A stretch of DNA of 64,000 nt from Candidatus Palauibacter australiensis (GTDB taxonomy: Bacteria; Gemmatimonadota; Gemmatimonadetes; Palauibacterales; Palauibacteraceae), in contig JAPPBA010000132.1 in the NCBI GenBank assembly GCA_026705295.1, positions 1 through 64,000 on the forward strand, in the 5' to 3' direction. Positions 49,808 to 58,009 of this stretch are shown here, piece after piece (the stretch's first letter is position 1; the number at the start of each line of letters is the position of its first letter). The position numbers were made by a program, and so were the translations under genes. The notes below the pieces were generated by a model. It was not told where the DNA came from and searched no databases. It was given only the letters and a program-made list of their open reading frames with translations.

Positions 49808-50656
49808 TCACGAGACGACGGGGATGACGGTGGGCTCGAAGCCCGCATCCCGGAGTCGGCGCACGAGGCTCTCCGCGGCTTCCCGGCGGGCGAAGCGGCC
49901 CAGCCGGACGCGGTGCAATCCGTCGAACTCGACGACGCGCGAGAAGAAGCCGGCCGCTTCCAGCCGCCCACGCGTCTCCTCCGCCGGATCCCGGCGTGAG
50001 AACGCGGCGACCTGTATCGCGAAGCGCGGGGCGCCCGGCGCGCAGCCGAGCGAGGCGGCCTCCGCGAGGCCCGCAATCTCCGTGGCGCCGACGCGCCGGC
50101 CCTCCACCGCCCCCCGCTGCCACGCCTCGCACGCCCGATCGATCAGGCCCCGGGCCTCGAACGTCCGCGCGGTCCAGTACCAGGACTCGACGGTCTCGGC
50201 GCTCCCCGGATGGTCCGACCGCAGGCGTTCGAGATCGGCCGCCGCGCGGGAGGGTTCGTCGAGCGCCAGGTCCAGTTGGGCGAGCCGCAGCCACGCTCGG
50301 GATCCGTAGCGCGAGCCGCCATCCATGGCGACGGAGAGGAGTTCCGCGCGGGCGGAGTCCGGGTCGGAAAGGAGTCGCGCCCGAAGGTACCGCGCCCGCA
50401 GCACGTCGCCGCGAACCGCATTCCGCGCCTCCGTGGCGAGCCAGCTTTCGATCGCCTCCGCCGCGCCTTCGACCCGCCCGGCCTCGATCCGTGCCTCGAG
50501 ATGGTCCAGATCCACGGGATCGGCGGCTTGCGCGGCCTGCGCGGCGGAGGGGACGGAAAACCCCCATGGCAGCGTGCCGGCGATAAACGCCAGCGCCCGC
50601 CCGCGGCCGCTCCGAATTCCCGGGCGCCCTCCGCGGCTCCGGCCGCTCCGCGTCAT
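49808..50656 (-). CDS. SPOR-domain protein with TPR-like region
   Basis: 282 residues from ATG 50656, overlapping the holA stop (ATGA). An N-terminal signal peptide (IAGTLPWGFSVPSAAQA) is followed by helical repeats (about 60-190) and a C-terminal SPOR domain (about 205-282, FAIQVAAFSRRDPAEE, FEPTVIPVVS). SPOR domains bind denuded glycan strands at septa. A cell-wall localisation is likely; the partner is unknown. Confidence 0.88.
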   Translation of the reverse strand: MTRSGRSRGGRPGIRSGRGRALAFIAGTLPWGFSVPSAAQAAQAADPVDLDHLEARIEAGRVEGAAEAIESWLATEARNAVRGDVLRARYLRARLLSDPDSARAELLSVAMDGGSRYGSRAWLRLAQLDLALDEPSRAAADLERLRSDHPGSAETVESWYWTARTFEARGLIDRACEAWQRGAVEGRRVGATEIAGLAEAASLGCAPGAPRFAIQVAAFSRRDPAEETRGRLEAAGFFSRVVEFDGLHRVRLGRFARREAAESLVRRLRDAGFEPTVIPVVS

Positions 50657-51663
50657 CTCGCGACGTTGTCCGTCCGCCCCAGCTCCAGGAGCATCTCGGC
50701 GAGAACCGCGTGGTCTCCCCGCCCCGACTTGAGGTGCCGGTCGGCGCGGTGGAGCGCCCGCAGCGCGTGATCGAGTTCGTGTACGGTCCATGCCCTCGCC
50801 TGCTTCGCGTAGGCGTTCGCCTTCCAGGAGAGATAGCCGCGCCCGGTCTCCGACAGGGCGGCTCGCAGGCCGGCGGGTCCCGCGTCGAGGGCCAGACCAA
50901 GCAGAAGGTGCTGTTCCACAAGTCCGGCGACCAGCCCGACCCCCCGTTCCGATGTGAGCACGTTTTCCAACTCGCGCAAGGCGCGCCGGTAGTCGCGCGA
51001 GGCCACGAGGTCCAGCCAGCTCCAGCGATCGATCCGGTGCGTCCGGGGGACGATGTCGCGGATGTCCGCGTCGGTCCGGCGGTCGGCGGGAAGCGAAGCG
51101 AGCTTCTCGAGTTCGGCATCGAGCGTCGAGAGGTCCGACCCGACGGCTCCCGCGATCCACTGGGCCGCCGCCGGCGAGAGGTCGAGCTTCCAGCGCGTCC
51201 GCGCCCGGTTGTGGATCCAGCCGGGGATCTCCGCCGCGCGCGGCGCCGTCCACTCCAGTGTGCGGCAGACCTTCCTGAGGTCGCGGTAGAAGGCCGCACG
51301 CGACCCCTTGGGGATGCGCGCCGTCACGATGAGGGCGAGGTCGGGGGGAGGCGCCGCCGCGACCCGCTGCAGGACCGCGCGAGCCTTCGTCCCCAGTCGC
51401 TCGACGTCGCGCACGAAGACGACGCGGCGTTCGGCCATCATCGGGGGCATGGCCAGGGTGGCGGCGAGCTGCTCGTCCGTCACGTCCTCGGCGTGGAACT
51501 GGTCGTAGTTGAAGTCGCGCGTGGCGGGATCGACGGCGGCCTCGACGAGTTGCCGCGCGGCTTCGTCCCGCAGGCGGACGGCGTCTCCGTGGAGGAACCA
51601 GGCTCCGGTCGGGGGACCCTGGCCCATGGCTCGCGAGAGCCGCGGGTCGAGGGGCGCGCTCAC
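50653..51663 (-). CDS. holA: DNA polymerase III delta subunit
   Basis: 336 residues if GTG 51663 is used (ATG 51627 is the alternative). WFLHGDAVRLRDEAARQLVEA, VVFVRDVERL and QWIAGAVGSDLSTLDAELEKL are HolA landmarks. It opens the sliding clamp in the clamp-loader complex. Overlaps the SPOR gene by 4 nt. Confidence 0.92.
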   Translation of the reverse strand: MSAPLDPRLSRAMGQGPPTGAWFLHGDAVRLRDEAARQLVEAAVDPATRDFNYDQFHAEDVTDEQLAATLAMPPMMAERRVVFVRDVERLGTKARAVLQRVAAAPPPDLALIVTARIPKGSRAAFYRDLRKVCRTLEWTAPRAAEIPGWIHNRARTRWKLDLSPAAAQWIAGAVGSDLSTLDAELEKLASLPADRRTDADIRDIVPRTHRIDRWSWLDLVASRDYRRALRELENVLTSERGVGLVAGLVEQHLLLGLALDAGPAGLRAALSETGRGYLSWKANAYAKQARAWTVHELDHALRALHRADRHLKSGRGDHAVLAEMLLELGRTDNVAR

Positions 51664-51703
51664 GGCGACGGGAGGGACCCGTGCCGCGGGCCGCGGGGGT
51701 GGG

Positions 51704-52279
51704 TCAGCGAGACTCGTCGAGTTGGCCGGAGCGTCGCTCGACCGGCAGGACAATGGCGTCGCTCGTCGCGATCGGCACCGCGTACGACTGACCGAACAGC
51801 CCGCCTCCGTCATCGAGCGCCGGAGCGAACGGTACGAGGAACCAGTCGGGGACGTAGGGGTCGTCGGCGAACCGGCTCCCCTGGCTCTCGGCCACGGTTT
51901 CCGCCGGCACGTCCGCCATCACCGGCGGAAGCTGAACTTCGACGAGCAGGGGCTGGCTTCCGTTCGACACGCCGAGCGTGAAGAGCCCCGCCGACGCCAG
52001 GGCGATGGCGGCGGCCCGGCCGACCTGGCCTCGCCAGGACCGCCTCGGGGACTCGTCGACGTGGTAGAGGCGATGCTGCAGGCGGGGCAGAAAATCCGGA
52101 GAGGTGGAGACGCGAGGGAGGGCGCGCCAGACGGCGAGCCCGCGCGTCATGACCCGCTGGTAGCGCCGACACGACCGGCAATCCTTCAGATGCGCGTCGA
52201 AACGACGGCGCTCGTCGGCGGCAAGCGTACCGTCGAGGTATTCGCTATGTCGCTCGATAAACTCTTTACAAACCATCAT
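51704..52279 (-). CDS. Zinc-finger anti-sigma factor
   Basis: 191 residues. The N-terminal zf-HC2/anti-sigma domain has Cys and HxxxCxxC in HLKDCRSCRRYQ (residues ~30-41). One membrane helix (AAAIALASAGLFTLGV, ~90-106) leads to an extracytoplasmic tail. It should hold the ECF sigma factor of the adjacent upstream gene in check and transmit an envelope signal. Confidence 0.9.
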   Translation of the reverse strand: MMVCKEFIERHSEYLDGTLAADERRRFDAHLKDCRSCRRYQRVMTRGLAVWRALPRVSTSPDFLPRLQHRLYHVDESPRRSWRGQVGRAAAIALASAGLFTLGVSNGSQPLLVEVQLPPVMADVPAETVAESQGSRFADDPYVPDWFLVPFAPALDDGGGLFGQSYAVPIATSDAIVLPVERRSGQLDESR

Positions 52280-52325
52280 TGCACCAGCGTTCCTTCCGTT
52301 GGCCGGACCGCGCGGGCCCGGGACT

Positions 52326-52982
52326 TCAATCGAGCATCGGGGCGATGATGCGGGCGAACCGGTTCCGCGCCCGATTGAGGCGCGACTTCACGGTGCCCAG
52401 CGTGACGCCCGTGATCTCGGAAATCTCCTCGTAGCTCTTCCCTTCCAGTTCACGCAGCACGAATACGACACGGTGATGCTCGGGAAGTTCCGCGACCGCG
52501 GCCTCGACCTGTTCGCGCACACGCCGCTTGCGGAACAGATCGTCGGGCCGGTAGGCCGTATCCTCGAATTCGAGCGGCCGGTGGTCGGCTTCCCAGCTCT
52601 TCCGGAGCGTATGGAAGAGTACCAGCGGATTGCGCGCGCGGTTCCGCAGTTCGTTCTTCGCCAGGTTGCTGGCGATCGTGTAGATCCAGGTCGAGAACTT
52701 CCGCGCGGGGTCGAACCGGTGCAGGTGCCGGTAGACGCGCACGAAGGTCTCCTGCACGAGATCCTCGGCCCGGTCCCGGTCGCCGATGGTGCGGTAGATG
52801 AAGTTCAGCAGGCGTTCCTGGTAGCGGTCGGCGATCTCGTTGAACGCGAAGCGCTGCCCCCCCAGGTAGTGGGTGACGAGTTCGGCATCGTCGAGGCGCT
52901 TCAACTCTCCGCGCCCGAGCGATGCCATCTCATCCGGCGCCGTGTACTGCCTCGATACCTCGAGGTTCGGCTTCGTGTCCAT
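52326..52982 (-). CDS. RNA polymerase ECF-type sigma factor
   Basis: 218 residues from ATG 52982 with AAGGGAGCGGC just upstream; an earlier in-frame start lies in antisense DNA. Region 2 (FIYRTIGDRDRAEDLVQETF) and region 4 (ELEGKSYEEISEITGVTLGT) are clear. It is paired with the zinc-finger anti-sigma gene 46 bp downstream. Stimulus unknown; a cell-envelope stress type is likely by analogy with RpoE-like pairs. Confidence 0.95.
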   Translation of the reverse strand: MDTKPNLEVSRQYTAPDEMASLGRGELKRLDDAELVTHYLGGQRFAFNEIADRYQERLLNFIYRTIGDRDRAEDLVQETFVRVYRHLHRFDPARKFSTWIYTIASNLAKNELRNRARNPLVLFHTLRKSWEADHRPLEFEDTAYRPDDLFRKRRVREQVEAAVAELPEHHRVVFVLRELEGKSYEEISEITGVTLGTVKSRLNRARNRFARIIAPMLD

Positions 52983-53026
52983 GCCGCTCCCTTTGCGGGG
53001 CTCCCTTTTGCGGGCGATTCGGCGTG

Positions 53027-53662
53027 TTAAACCCCGCCGCCGCCGATTCGATCCATCCGCCGGGCGACCCAGCGCGCCGCGAGGGTCAGCGCGCAGATCG
53101 TCTTGCCGTCGCTGATCTCTCCCGCATCGATCATCTCGATGGTACGGCGGAGAGGCAGCCGATGCACATCCATGAACTCGCTCGCCTCGTGACTCGTCTC
53201 CCCCGCCTCCAGGTCCCACGCCGCGAAGAGGTGGATGATCTCGTCCGTGAACCCCGGCGTCGTGTGTACGGAGGCCAGTTTCTCCAGGCGTCCGGCGCGG
53301 AGTCCCGCCTCCTCTTCCAGTTCCCGGAGCGCGCACACCTCGGGGGGCTCGCCGGGCTCCAGGTTCCCGGCAGGCACCTCCCAGATGAATCCGTCGGCGG
53401 CGTACCTGTATTGGCGCACCAGCGTGACGATGGGTTCGGGCGGAACGGCGCCGGCGATCTCGCGCGGCCCGTCGGGAAGGTCCAGCGCGACGACGGCGGC
53501 GGCGCCGGAGTGGCGGATCAGTTCGAGCCGCCCGATGGATCCGTCCGGAAACCGCACGCGATCCACGTCGACATGGATCCGGCGGCCTGAGTAGGCGCGC
53601 TCTCCGTCCACCCGGCCCGTCGAGCCGCCGCGTCCGGCGCCTTCGTGCGCGCCGCCGGTCAT
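53027..53662 (-). CDS. Nudix hydrolase (ADP-ribose pyrophosphatase type)
   Basis: 211 residues. The Nudix box is complete: GNLEPGEPPEVCALRELEEE followed by AGL (about residues 99-121). The N-terminus has a beta-sheet domain and the C-terminus resembles ADP-ribose pyrophosphatases (TPGFTDEIIHLFAA). It hydrolyses nucleoside diphosphate derivatives; the exact substrate cannot be told. Confidence 0.92.
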   Translation of the reverse strand: MTGGAHEGAGRGGSTGRVDGERAYSGRRIHVDVDRVRFPDGSIGRLELIRHSGAAAVVALDLPDGPREIAGAVPPEPIVTLVRQYRYAADGFIWEVPAGNLEPGEPPEVCALRELEEEAGLRAGRLEKLASVHTTPGFTDEIIHLFAAWDLEAGETSHEASEFMDVHRLPLRRTIEMIDAGEISDGKTICALTLAARWVARRMDRIGGGGV

Positions 53663-53680
53663 GGTGCGGTCACGAGGCGG

Positions 53681-55045
53681 TCACGACGCCGGCCGGACGT
53701 CCACGGGCCCGAAGCCGTTCAGGGTGGGCGCGGCCGTCGCGGCGTCGCCGACGGCGAGGAGCGTGAGGCGGTCGGGGTCGAGGTACCTGCGGCAGACCTC
53801 CTGCACCTCCTCCGGCGTCACGGCCTCGATGCGGGAGCGGTACGTCTTCCAGTAATCGTCGGGGAGGCCGAATACGCGCTGACGGCTCACCTTCCCGCAG
53901 ATCTGCACCGCGGTCTCGAACTGGAGCGGCAGGGAGAGCGTGAGGGCGTTGCGGGCCAGCGTCATTTCGTCGGCGGTGACGGGCGCCGTGCGCATGGCCT
54001 CGATCTCGCGCAGGATCTCCTCGAACGCGGGTCCGGTCCGGACGGTCTCGACGGCCGTGCGCGCGATGAAGGGCCCCGCGCCGCGGCGGAACCGGAAACT
54101 CGATCTCGCCCCGTAGGTCCACCCCTTGTCCTCACGCAGATTGAGGTTGATCCGGGAGTTGAAGAGGCCGCCGAGGATCGCGTTGGCCACGATGATCGCG
54201 TGATGGTCAGCGGTGTTGTGGGGCACGCCCACCGTCGCGACGCGAATCTCGCTCTGGGCGCTGCCGGGCCGGTCGATGAGGATGAGGTCGCTCGCCCGCG
54301 CCTCCGGCGTGTCCGGGGGCGCGACCGGGGCGGTCTCGCCGCTCCAGGCGCCGAAACGCGCCTCCGCCGCGGACAGCAGCCGTTCGCGGTCGAGTTCGCC
54401 GCACGCGATGAGGAGGGCCCCGCCGGGCCGGTAGCGCGCGGCGTGGAACTCCCGCACCGCCTCCGGGCCGATCGCCGACACGGTGGCGCCGGTGCCGGCC
54501 GCCGGCCGCCCGTACAGGCCGTCGCCGTAGAGTTCGGCGATCGTGGCGAGACCCGCGACGGTCGCGGGGTCGTCCGCCTGGCGTTCGATCTCGTCGATGC
54601 GCTCGCGGCGGATGCGTTCGACCTCGTGCTCCGGAAACTCGGAATCGAGGATGGTGGCGGCGAGGAACTCGAGCCCCTCCTCGAACAACTCCGACAGGAA
54701 GTGCATGGAGACGGCCCCCACGGCGTAGCCGGCCGTCGCGCGGTAGCCGACGCCGAGGCGGTCGAGCCAGCGCGCCATTTGGATGGCGTCCCGGCCGGGG
54801 GTGCCGGCGGTGAGGAGCCGGGCCGTGAGCTCGCAGAGACCGCCGAGTCGTGGCGGTTCGGCGCCCGCACCGCACTCAAGGACGAGGTGGAGCGACACCT
54901 CCGGCAGCCCGCGCCGCTCGGCGTGCTCGATGCGGAGGCCGTTGGGGAGCGTGTGCCGCTCGAAGCGCGGAAGCGCAAGCGGGCGCGGGGCGGCCGGCGC
55001 CGGGCGCACGGCGCGGTCGGGGGTCGCGGCTCGGGGGTTCGTCAC
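53681..55045 (-). CDS. M16 peptidase homologue, non-catalytic partner
   Basis: 454 residues from GTG 55045, overlapping the upstream M16 gene (GTGA). It has two M16 domains, with GWTYGARSSFRF in the second as in partner subunits. The HxxEH site of active M16 is replaced by GLCELTARLL in the first domain, so zinc hydrolysis is not expected. It likely forms a heterodimer with the upstream active subunit. No signal peptide is seen. Confidence 0.9.
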   Translation of the reverse strand: MTNPRAATPDRAVRPAPAAPRPLALPRFERHTLPNGLRIEHAERRGLPEVSLHLVLECGAGAEPPRLGGLCELTARLLTAGTPGRDAIQMARWLDRLGVGYRATAGYAVGAVSMHFLSELFEEGLEFLAATILDSEFPEHEVERIRRERIDEIERQADDPATVAGLATIAELYGDGLYGRPAAGTGATVSAIGPEAVREFHAARYRPGGALLIACGELDRERLLSAAEARFGAWSGETAPVAPPDTPEARASDLILIDRPGSAQSEIRVATVGVPHNTADHHAIIVANAILGGLFNSRINLNLREDKGWTYGARSSFRFRRGAGPFIARTAVETVRTGPAFEEILREIEAMRTAPVTADEMTLARNALTLSLPLQFETAVQICGKVSRQRVFGLPDDYWKTYRSRIEAVTPEEVQEVCRRYLDPDRLTLLAVGDAATAAPTLNGFGPVDVRPAS

Positions 55046-56307
55046 GGCGTCTCCTCCTCGGGCACGACGTGGAGGACCGTGAGGCCGCGGGGGTCGAGCA
55101 CCTCGCGGGCCACGCGCTCCACGTCGGGGCGGGCGACGGCGCCGTAGCGCGTGAACGCGTCGTTCACGTAGGCGGCGTCGCCCCGCAGCACCGCCGCGTG
55201 CGCGATCGCGTCCGCCCGGTCGCCGAAGCCCGCGCGCCCGTTCAGGAGCCCGCGCCGGGCCCGGTTGCGCGCCCCCTCGATCTCTTCCTCCTCGACGCCG
55301 TGGCGGAGCAGATCGTCGATGACGTCCCTCACCTCCGTCTCCAGGTCGGCGGCCGCGACGCCCGGGCGGGCGGTGGCGACCACGAAACACATCCCGGCGC
55401 TTTCGGTCGGCCAGGTGAAGGACGTCGCGTCCGCCGCCATCTGCTTCTCGTACACGAGCGTCTTCTCGAAGCGGGAACTGTTCCCGTCGGCAAGCAGGTA
55501 GTTGAGGATGACGACAGCCTCGAAATCGGGGTCCGCGTAGCACGGCGAATGGTACATGAGGTACACGCGGGGCATCTGGACGCGGTCCCGAAGGAGCGTG
55601 CGCCGCTCTCCGCCGCGCGCCGGCACGGGGACCTCCGGCCGCGGCGCCACGGGTCGCGCGGGAATCTCCCCGAACCAGGCCCCGACCCGCTCCAGCGCCG
55701 CAGCCGGATCGAAGTCGCCGACGAGGACGAGGGTCGCGTTGTTGGGTCCGTAGTGGAGGTCGAAGAACTCGTGCACGTCCTCGAGCCGGGCCGCGTCGAT
55801 GTCGGGCATGTAGCCGATGGTCGGATGGCGGTACGGGTGTCCCTCGTCGTAGGCGCGCGCGAGCAGGGTCTCGAACGCGAGGCCGTAGGGGCGGTTCTCG
55901 TACGACTGCCGCCGCTCGTTCTTCACCACTTCCCGCTGGTTGTCGAGCTTCTCCCGGGTGATCCCGGGCTTGAAGAACCCCATGCGGTCGGACTCCAGCC
56001 ACAGGCCGAGATCCAGTTCGTTGGCGGGCAACGTCTCGAAGTAGTTCGTGCGGTCGAACCACGTCGTGCCGTTGAGCGTGCCGCCGGCATCCTGCACGAG
56101 CTTGAAGTGCTGCTCGCGCGGCACGTGCTCGGACCCCTGGAAGAGGAGATGCTCGAAGAGGTGCGCGAAGCCGGTCCGGCCGGCGCGCTCGTTCTTCGAT
56201 CCCACGTGGTACATGACGTGAACGGCGACGAGCGGCGCGGACGCATCGGGCTGCAGAACGACCCGTAGCCCGTTGTCGAGCGTGTGCTCAAGGATGTCGA
56301 ATCTCAT
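55042..56307 (-). CDS. M16 family zinc metallopeptidase, catalytic subunit
   Basis: 421 residues with the inverted zinc motif HLFEH (residues 49-53) in FAHLFEHLLFQGSEH and two M16 domains. Together with the next gene it matches the active/inactive pairs (PqqFG-like or processing-peptidase-like) seen in many bacteria. No signal peptide is visible, so the pair may act in the cytoplasm or be exported by another route; substrates are unknown. It follows the RNase P RNA gene on the same strand. Confidence 0.93.
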   Translation of the reverse strand: MRFDILEHTLDNGLRVVLQPDASAPLVAVHVMYHVGSKNERAGRTGFAHLFEHLLFQGSEHVPREQHFKLVQDAGGTLNGTTWFDRTNYFETLPANELDLGLWLESDRMGFFKPGITREKLDNQREVVKNERRQSYENRPYGLAFETLLARAYDEGHPYRHPTIGYMPDIDAARLEDVHEFFDLHYGPNNATLVLVGDFDPAAALERVGAWFGEIPARPVAPRPEVPVPARGGERRTLLRDRVQMPRVYLMYHSPCYADPDFEAVVILNYLLADGNSSRFEKTLVYEKQMAADATSFTWPTESAGMCFVVATARPGVAAADLETEVRDVIDDLLRHGVEEEEIEGARNRARRGLLNGRAGFGDRADAIAHAAVLRGDAAYVNDAFTRYGAVARPDVERVAREVLDPRGLTVLHVVPEEETP

Positions 56308-56349
56308 CGCTGTTCTCCGTACCGCTCCCGGCGCCGCGGCATGAGGTGA

Positions 56350-56743
56350 GGCGGAGGGAGATAAGCCGGGTTCTGTTACCAGCGGGCCAGGCCCGCGGCG
56401 AGGTCATCTATCTGGGACCTGCGGTTTCCCGAGGCCTCGTGCGGCCTACCCGGAACTCGAACGCGACGGGCCGCCGCTCGTTCCTGCTTGGCCTTGCTCC
56501 CGGCGGGGTTTGCCGTGCCGTCCCTGTCACCAGGAGACGCGGTGGGCCCTTACCCCACCCTTTCACCCTTGCCTGTGCGCCTGGACCCTTGCGAGTCGCA
56601 AGCTGCCATCGGCGGTCTGCTCTCTGTGGCACTTTCCGTCGCCTCGCGACGCCCGGGCGTTACCCGGCGCCGTGCCCTGTGGAGCCCGGACTTTCCTCGA
56701 ACGGCGTGACGCGCACCCGTCCGCGACCTCTTCTCCCTCCGCC
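56350..56743 (-). ncRNA. rnpB: RNase P RNA, bacterial type A
   Basis: On the minus strand, GAGGAAAGTCCGGGCTCCA (5' conserved region), AGGGTGAAAGGGTGGGGTAA, and ACAGAACCCGGCTTA near the 3' end are the hallmark segments of bacterial RNase P RNA. The ends pair as helix P1: GGCGGAGGGAG at 56733-56743 (5') with CTCCCTCCGCC at 56350-56360 (3'). The roughly 394-nt length is normal. It matures tRNA 5' ends with the RnpA protein. ORFs reading across it on either strand are artefacts. Confidence 0.97.
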
Positions 56744-56749
56744 GCCGAC

Positions 56750-56778
56750 AACCTAACCGATTGGCAACCCCTTGAGGA
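56750..56778 (-). promoter_or_regulatory. Probable rnpB promoter
   Basis: A TAGGTT hexamer (56755-56750, minus strand) lies 7-12 nt before the predicted 5' end of RNase P RNA at 56743, the right place for a -10. A good -35 is missing (TTCCTC at about 56779-56774). Confidence 0.3.
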
Positions 56779-56790
56779 ATTGTCTACTCT
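56761..56790 (+). promoter_or_regulatory. Possible promoter of the propeller-protease-barrel operon
   Basis: TTGGCA (56761-56766) and TACTCT (56785-56790) are separated by 18 bp in an AT-richer stretch. They overlap the putative rnpB promoter in the opposite direction. Spacing is acceptable; hexamers are imperfect. Confidence 0.35.
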
Positions 56791-56842
56791 AAGGGTAGGT
56801 GGGAAGTGTCCGCCGGAAGTGGTTTCCGGGCCCGGATGCTTC

Positions 56843-58009
56843 ATGGAGAAGGAGTCGCGAACGCGCGTAAATCGTATGCTACCTGAGTCTGCCATACCCC
56901 GCTTGGCGAGGGCCTTGTGGGCGCTGGGAATGACGGCCGCGGCGGCGCTGCCCGCGGCCTCCCAGGAAACCAGCCCAGAAGGCCCGTCGTCGTATTACGT
57001 CTACGTGGCGGCGGAATCGGAGGATCGCGTCGATCTCGTCCGGTTCGACGGCACCGGTGCGTCGGTGCTGGATTCCGTCTTCGTGGGCCGTTTCCCCACC
57101 GAAATCGACGGGCCGCACGGCCTGGCGGTCGATCCGAGTGGGGAACGGTGGTACGTGACGCTCGCCCACGGGAATCCCTTCGGCACGGTCGTCGCCTATT
57201 CCACCGCGACGAACCGCCCGGTCGGGAGCGCGGAGCTGGGGCTCTTCCCCGCCACCATGCAGGTGACGCCGGCAGGCCTGCTCTTCGCGGCGAACTTCAA
57301 CCTGCACGGCGAGCACGAGCCGAGTTCGGTGTCCGTCGTCGACGTCGGCGCGATGATCGAGGTCGCGCAGATTCCGACCTGCACGATGCCGCACGGCTCG
57401 CGGCTCACGGCGGACGGGGCGCGGCACTACTCCGTGTGCATGATGGATGAGATGCTCGTGGAGGTCGACGCGCACCGGCTCGAGGTCACGCAGCGCTTTC
57501 TCCTCCACCCGGGCTCTGAGCAGGCGTGGCCGCACGACTGGCTCCCGACGCGGCCCGTGGGAGCGACCGCGTGCAGCCCGACGTGGGCGCACCCGGCCGT
57601 GGGTGGGCGCCACGTCTACGTCGCGTGCAACCGGAACGCGGAGGTGCTGGAGATCGACGTTCAGTCGTGGCGGGTGACGCGACGCTTCGCGACGGGCGAG
57701 GGTCCGTACAATCTCGATGTTTCTCCGGACGGCGCCTACCTCGTGGTGACGTACAAGGGCGGGCAGGCGACCGGCGTGTGGGATCTCGCCGGCGGGACGG
57801 AATTGGCCCGGGTTCCGCACACGCGGACGCTGCCCCACGGGATCGCGATCTCCCCGGACTCCCGGTACGCCTTCGTGAGCGTGGAGGGCGTGGGCGGAGA
57901 GCCGGGCACGGTGGACGTGATCGACCTCCGGGCCGGGGTCCGCGCGGCCAGCGTCAACGTGGGGAAGCAGGCAGGCGGCATCGCCTTCTGGAAGGCGGAG
58001 CCGCGGTGA
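56843..58009 (+). CDS. YncE-like secreted beta-propeller protein
   Basis: 388 residues from ATG 56843 (ATG 56876 is equally possible, just before the signal peptide). The signal peptide has the hydrophobic stretch ALWALGMTAAAALPAASQ. A seven-bladed propeller (YncE/SMP-30-like) follows, with repeated VDPSGERWYVT, LTADGARHYSV, VSPDGAYLVVTYK and ISPDSRYAFVS blades. No catalytic residues were identified. Its stop overlaps the next start (GTGA), so it is coupled to a metalloprotease lipoprotein. It may act as an adaptor or ligand-binding component. Confidence 0.85.
   Translation: MEKESRTRVNRMLPESAIPRLARALWALGMTAAAALPAASQETSPEGPSSYYVYVAAESEDRVDLVRFDGTGASVLDSVFVGRFPTEIDGPHGLAVDPSGERWYVTLAHGNPFGTVVAYSTATNRPVGSAELGLFPATMQVTPAGLLFAANFNLHGEHEPSSVSVVDVGAMIEVAQIPTCTMPHGSRLTADGARHYSVCMMDEMLVEVDAHRLEVTQRFLLHPGSEQAWPHDWLPTRPVGATACSPTWAHPAVGGRHVYVACNRNAEVLEIDVQSWRVTRRFATGEGPYNLDVSPDGAYLVVTYKGGQATGVWDLAGGTELARVPHTRTLPHGIAISPDSRYAFVSVEGVGGEPGTVDVIDLRAGVRAASVNVGKQAGGIAFWKAEPR

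Noticed and set aside
56346-56756. Proteins predicted on both strands over the RNase P RNA
   Set aside because: The DNA carries all conserved RNase P RNA segments and the closing P1 helix; the reading frames are incidental.
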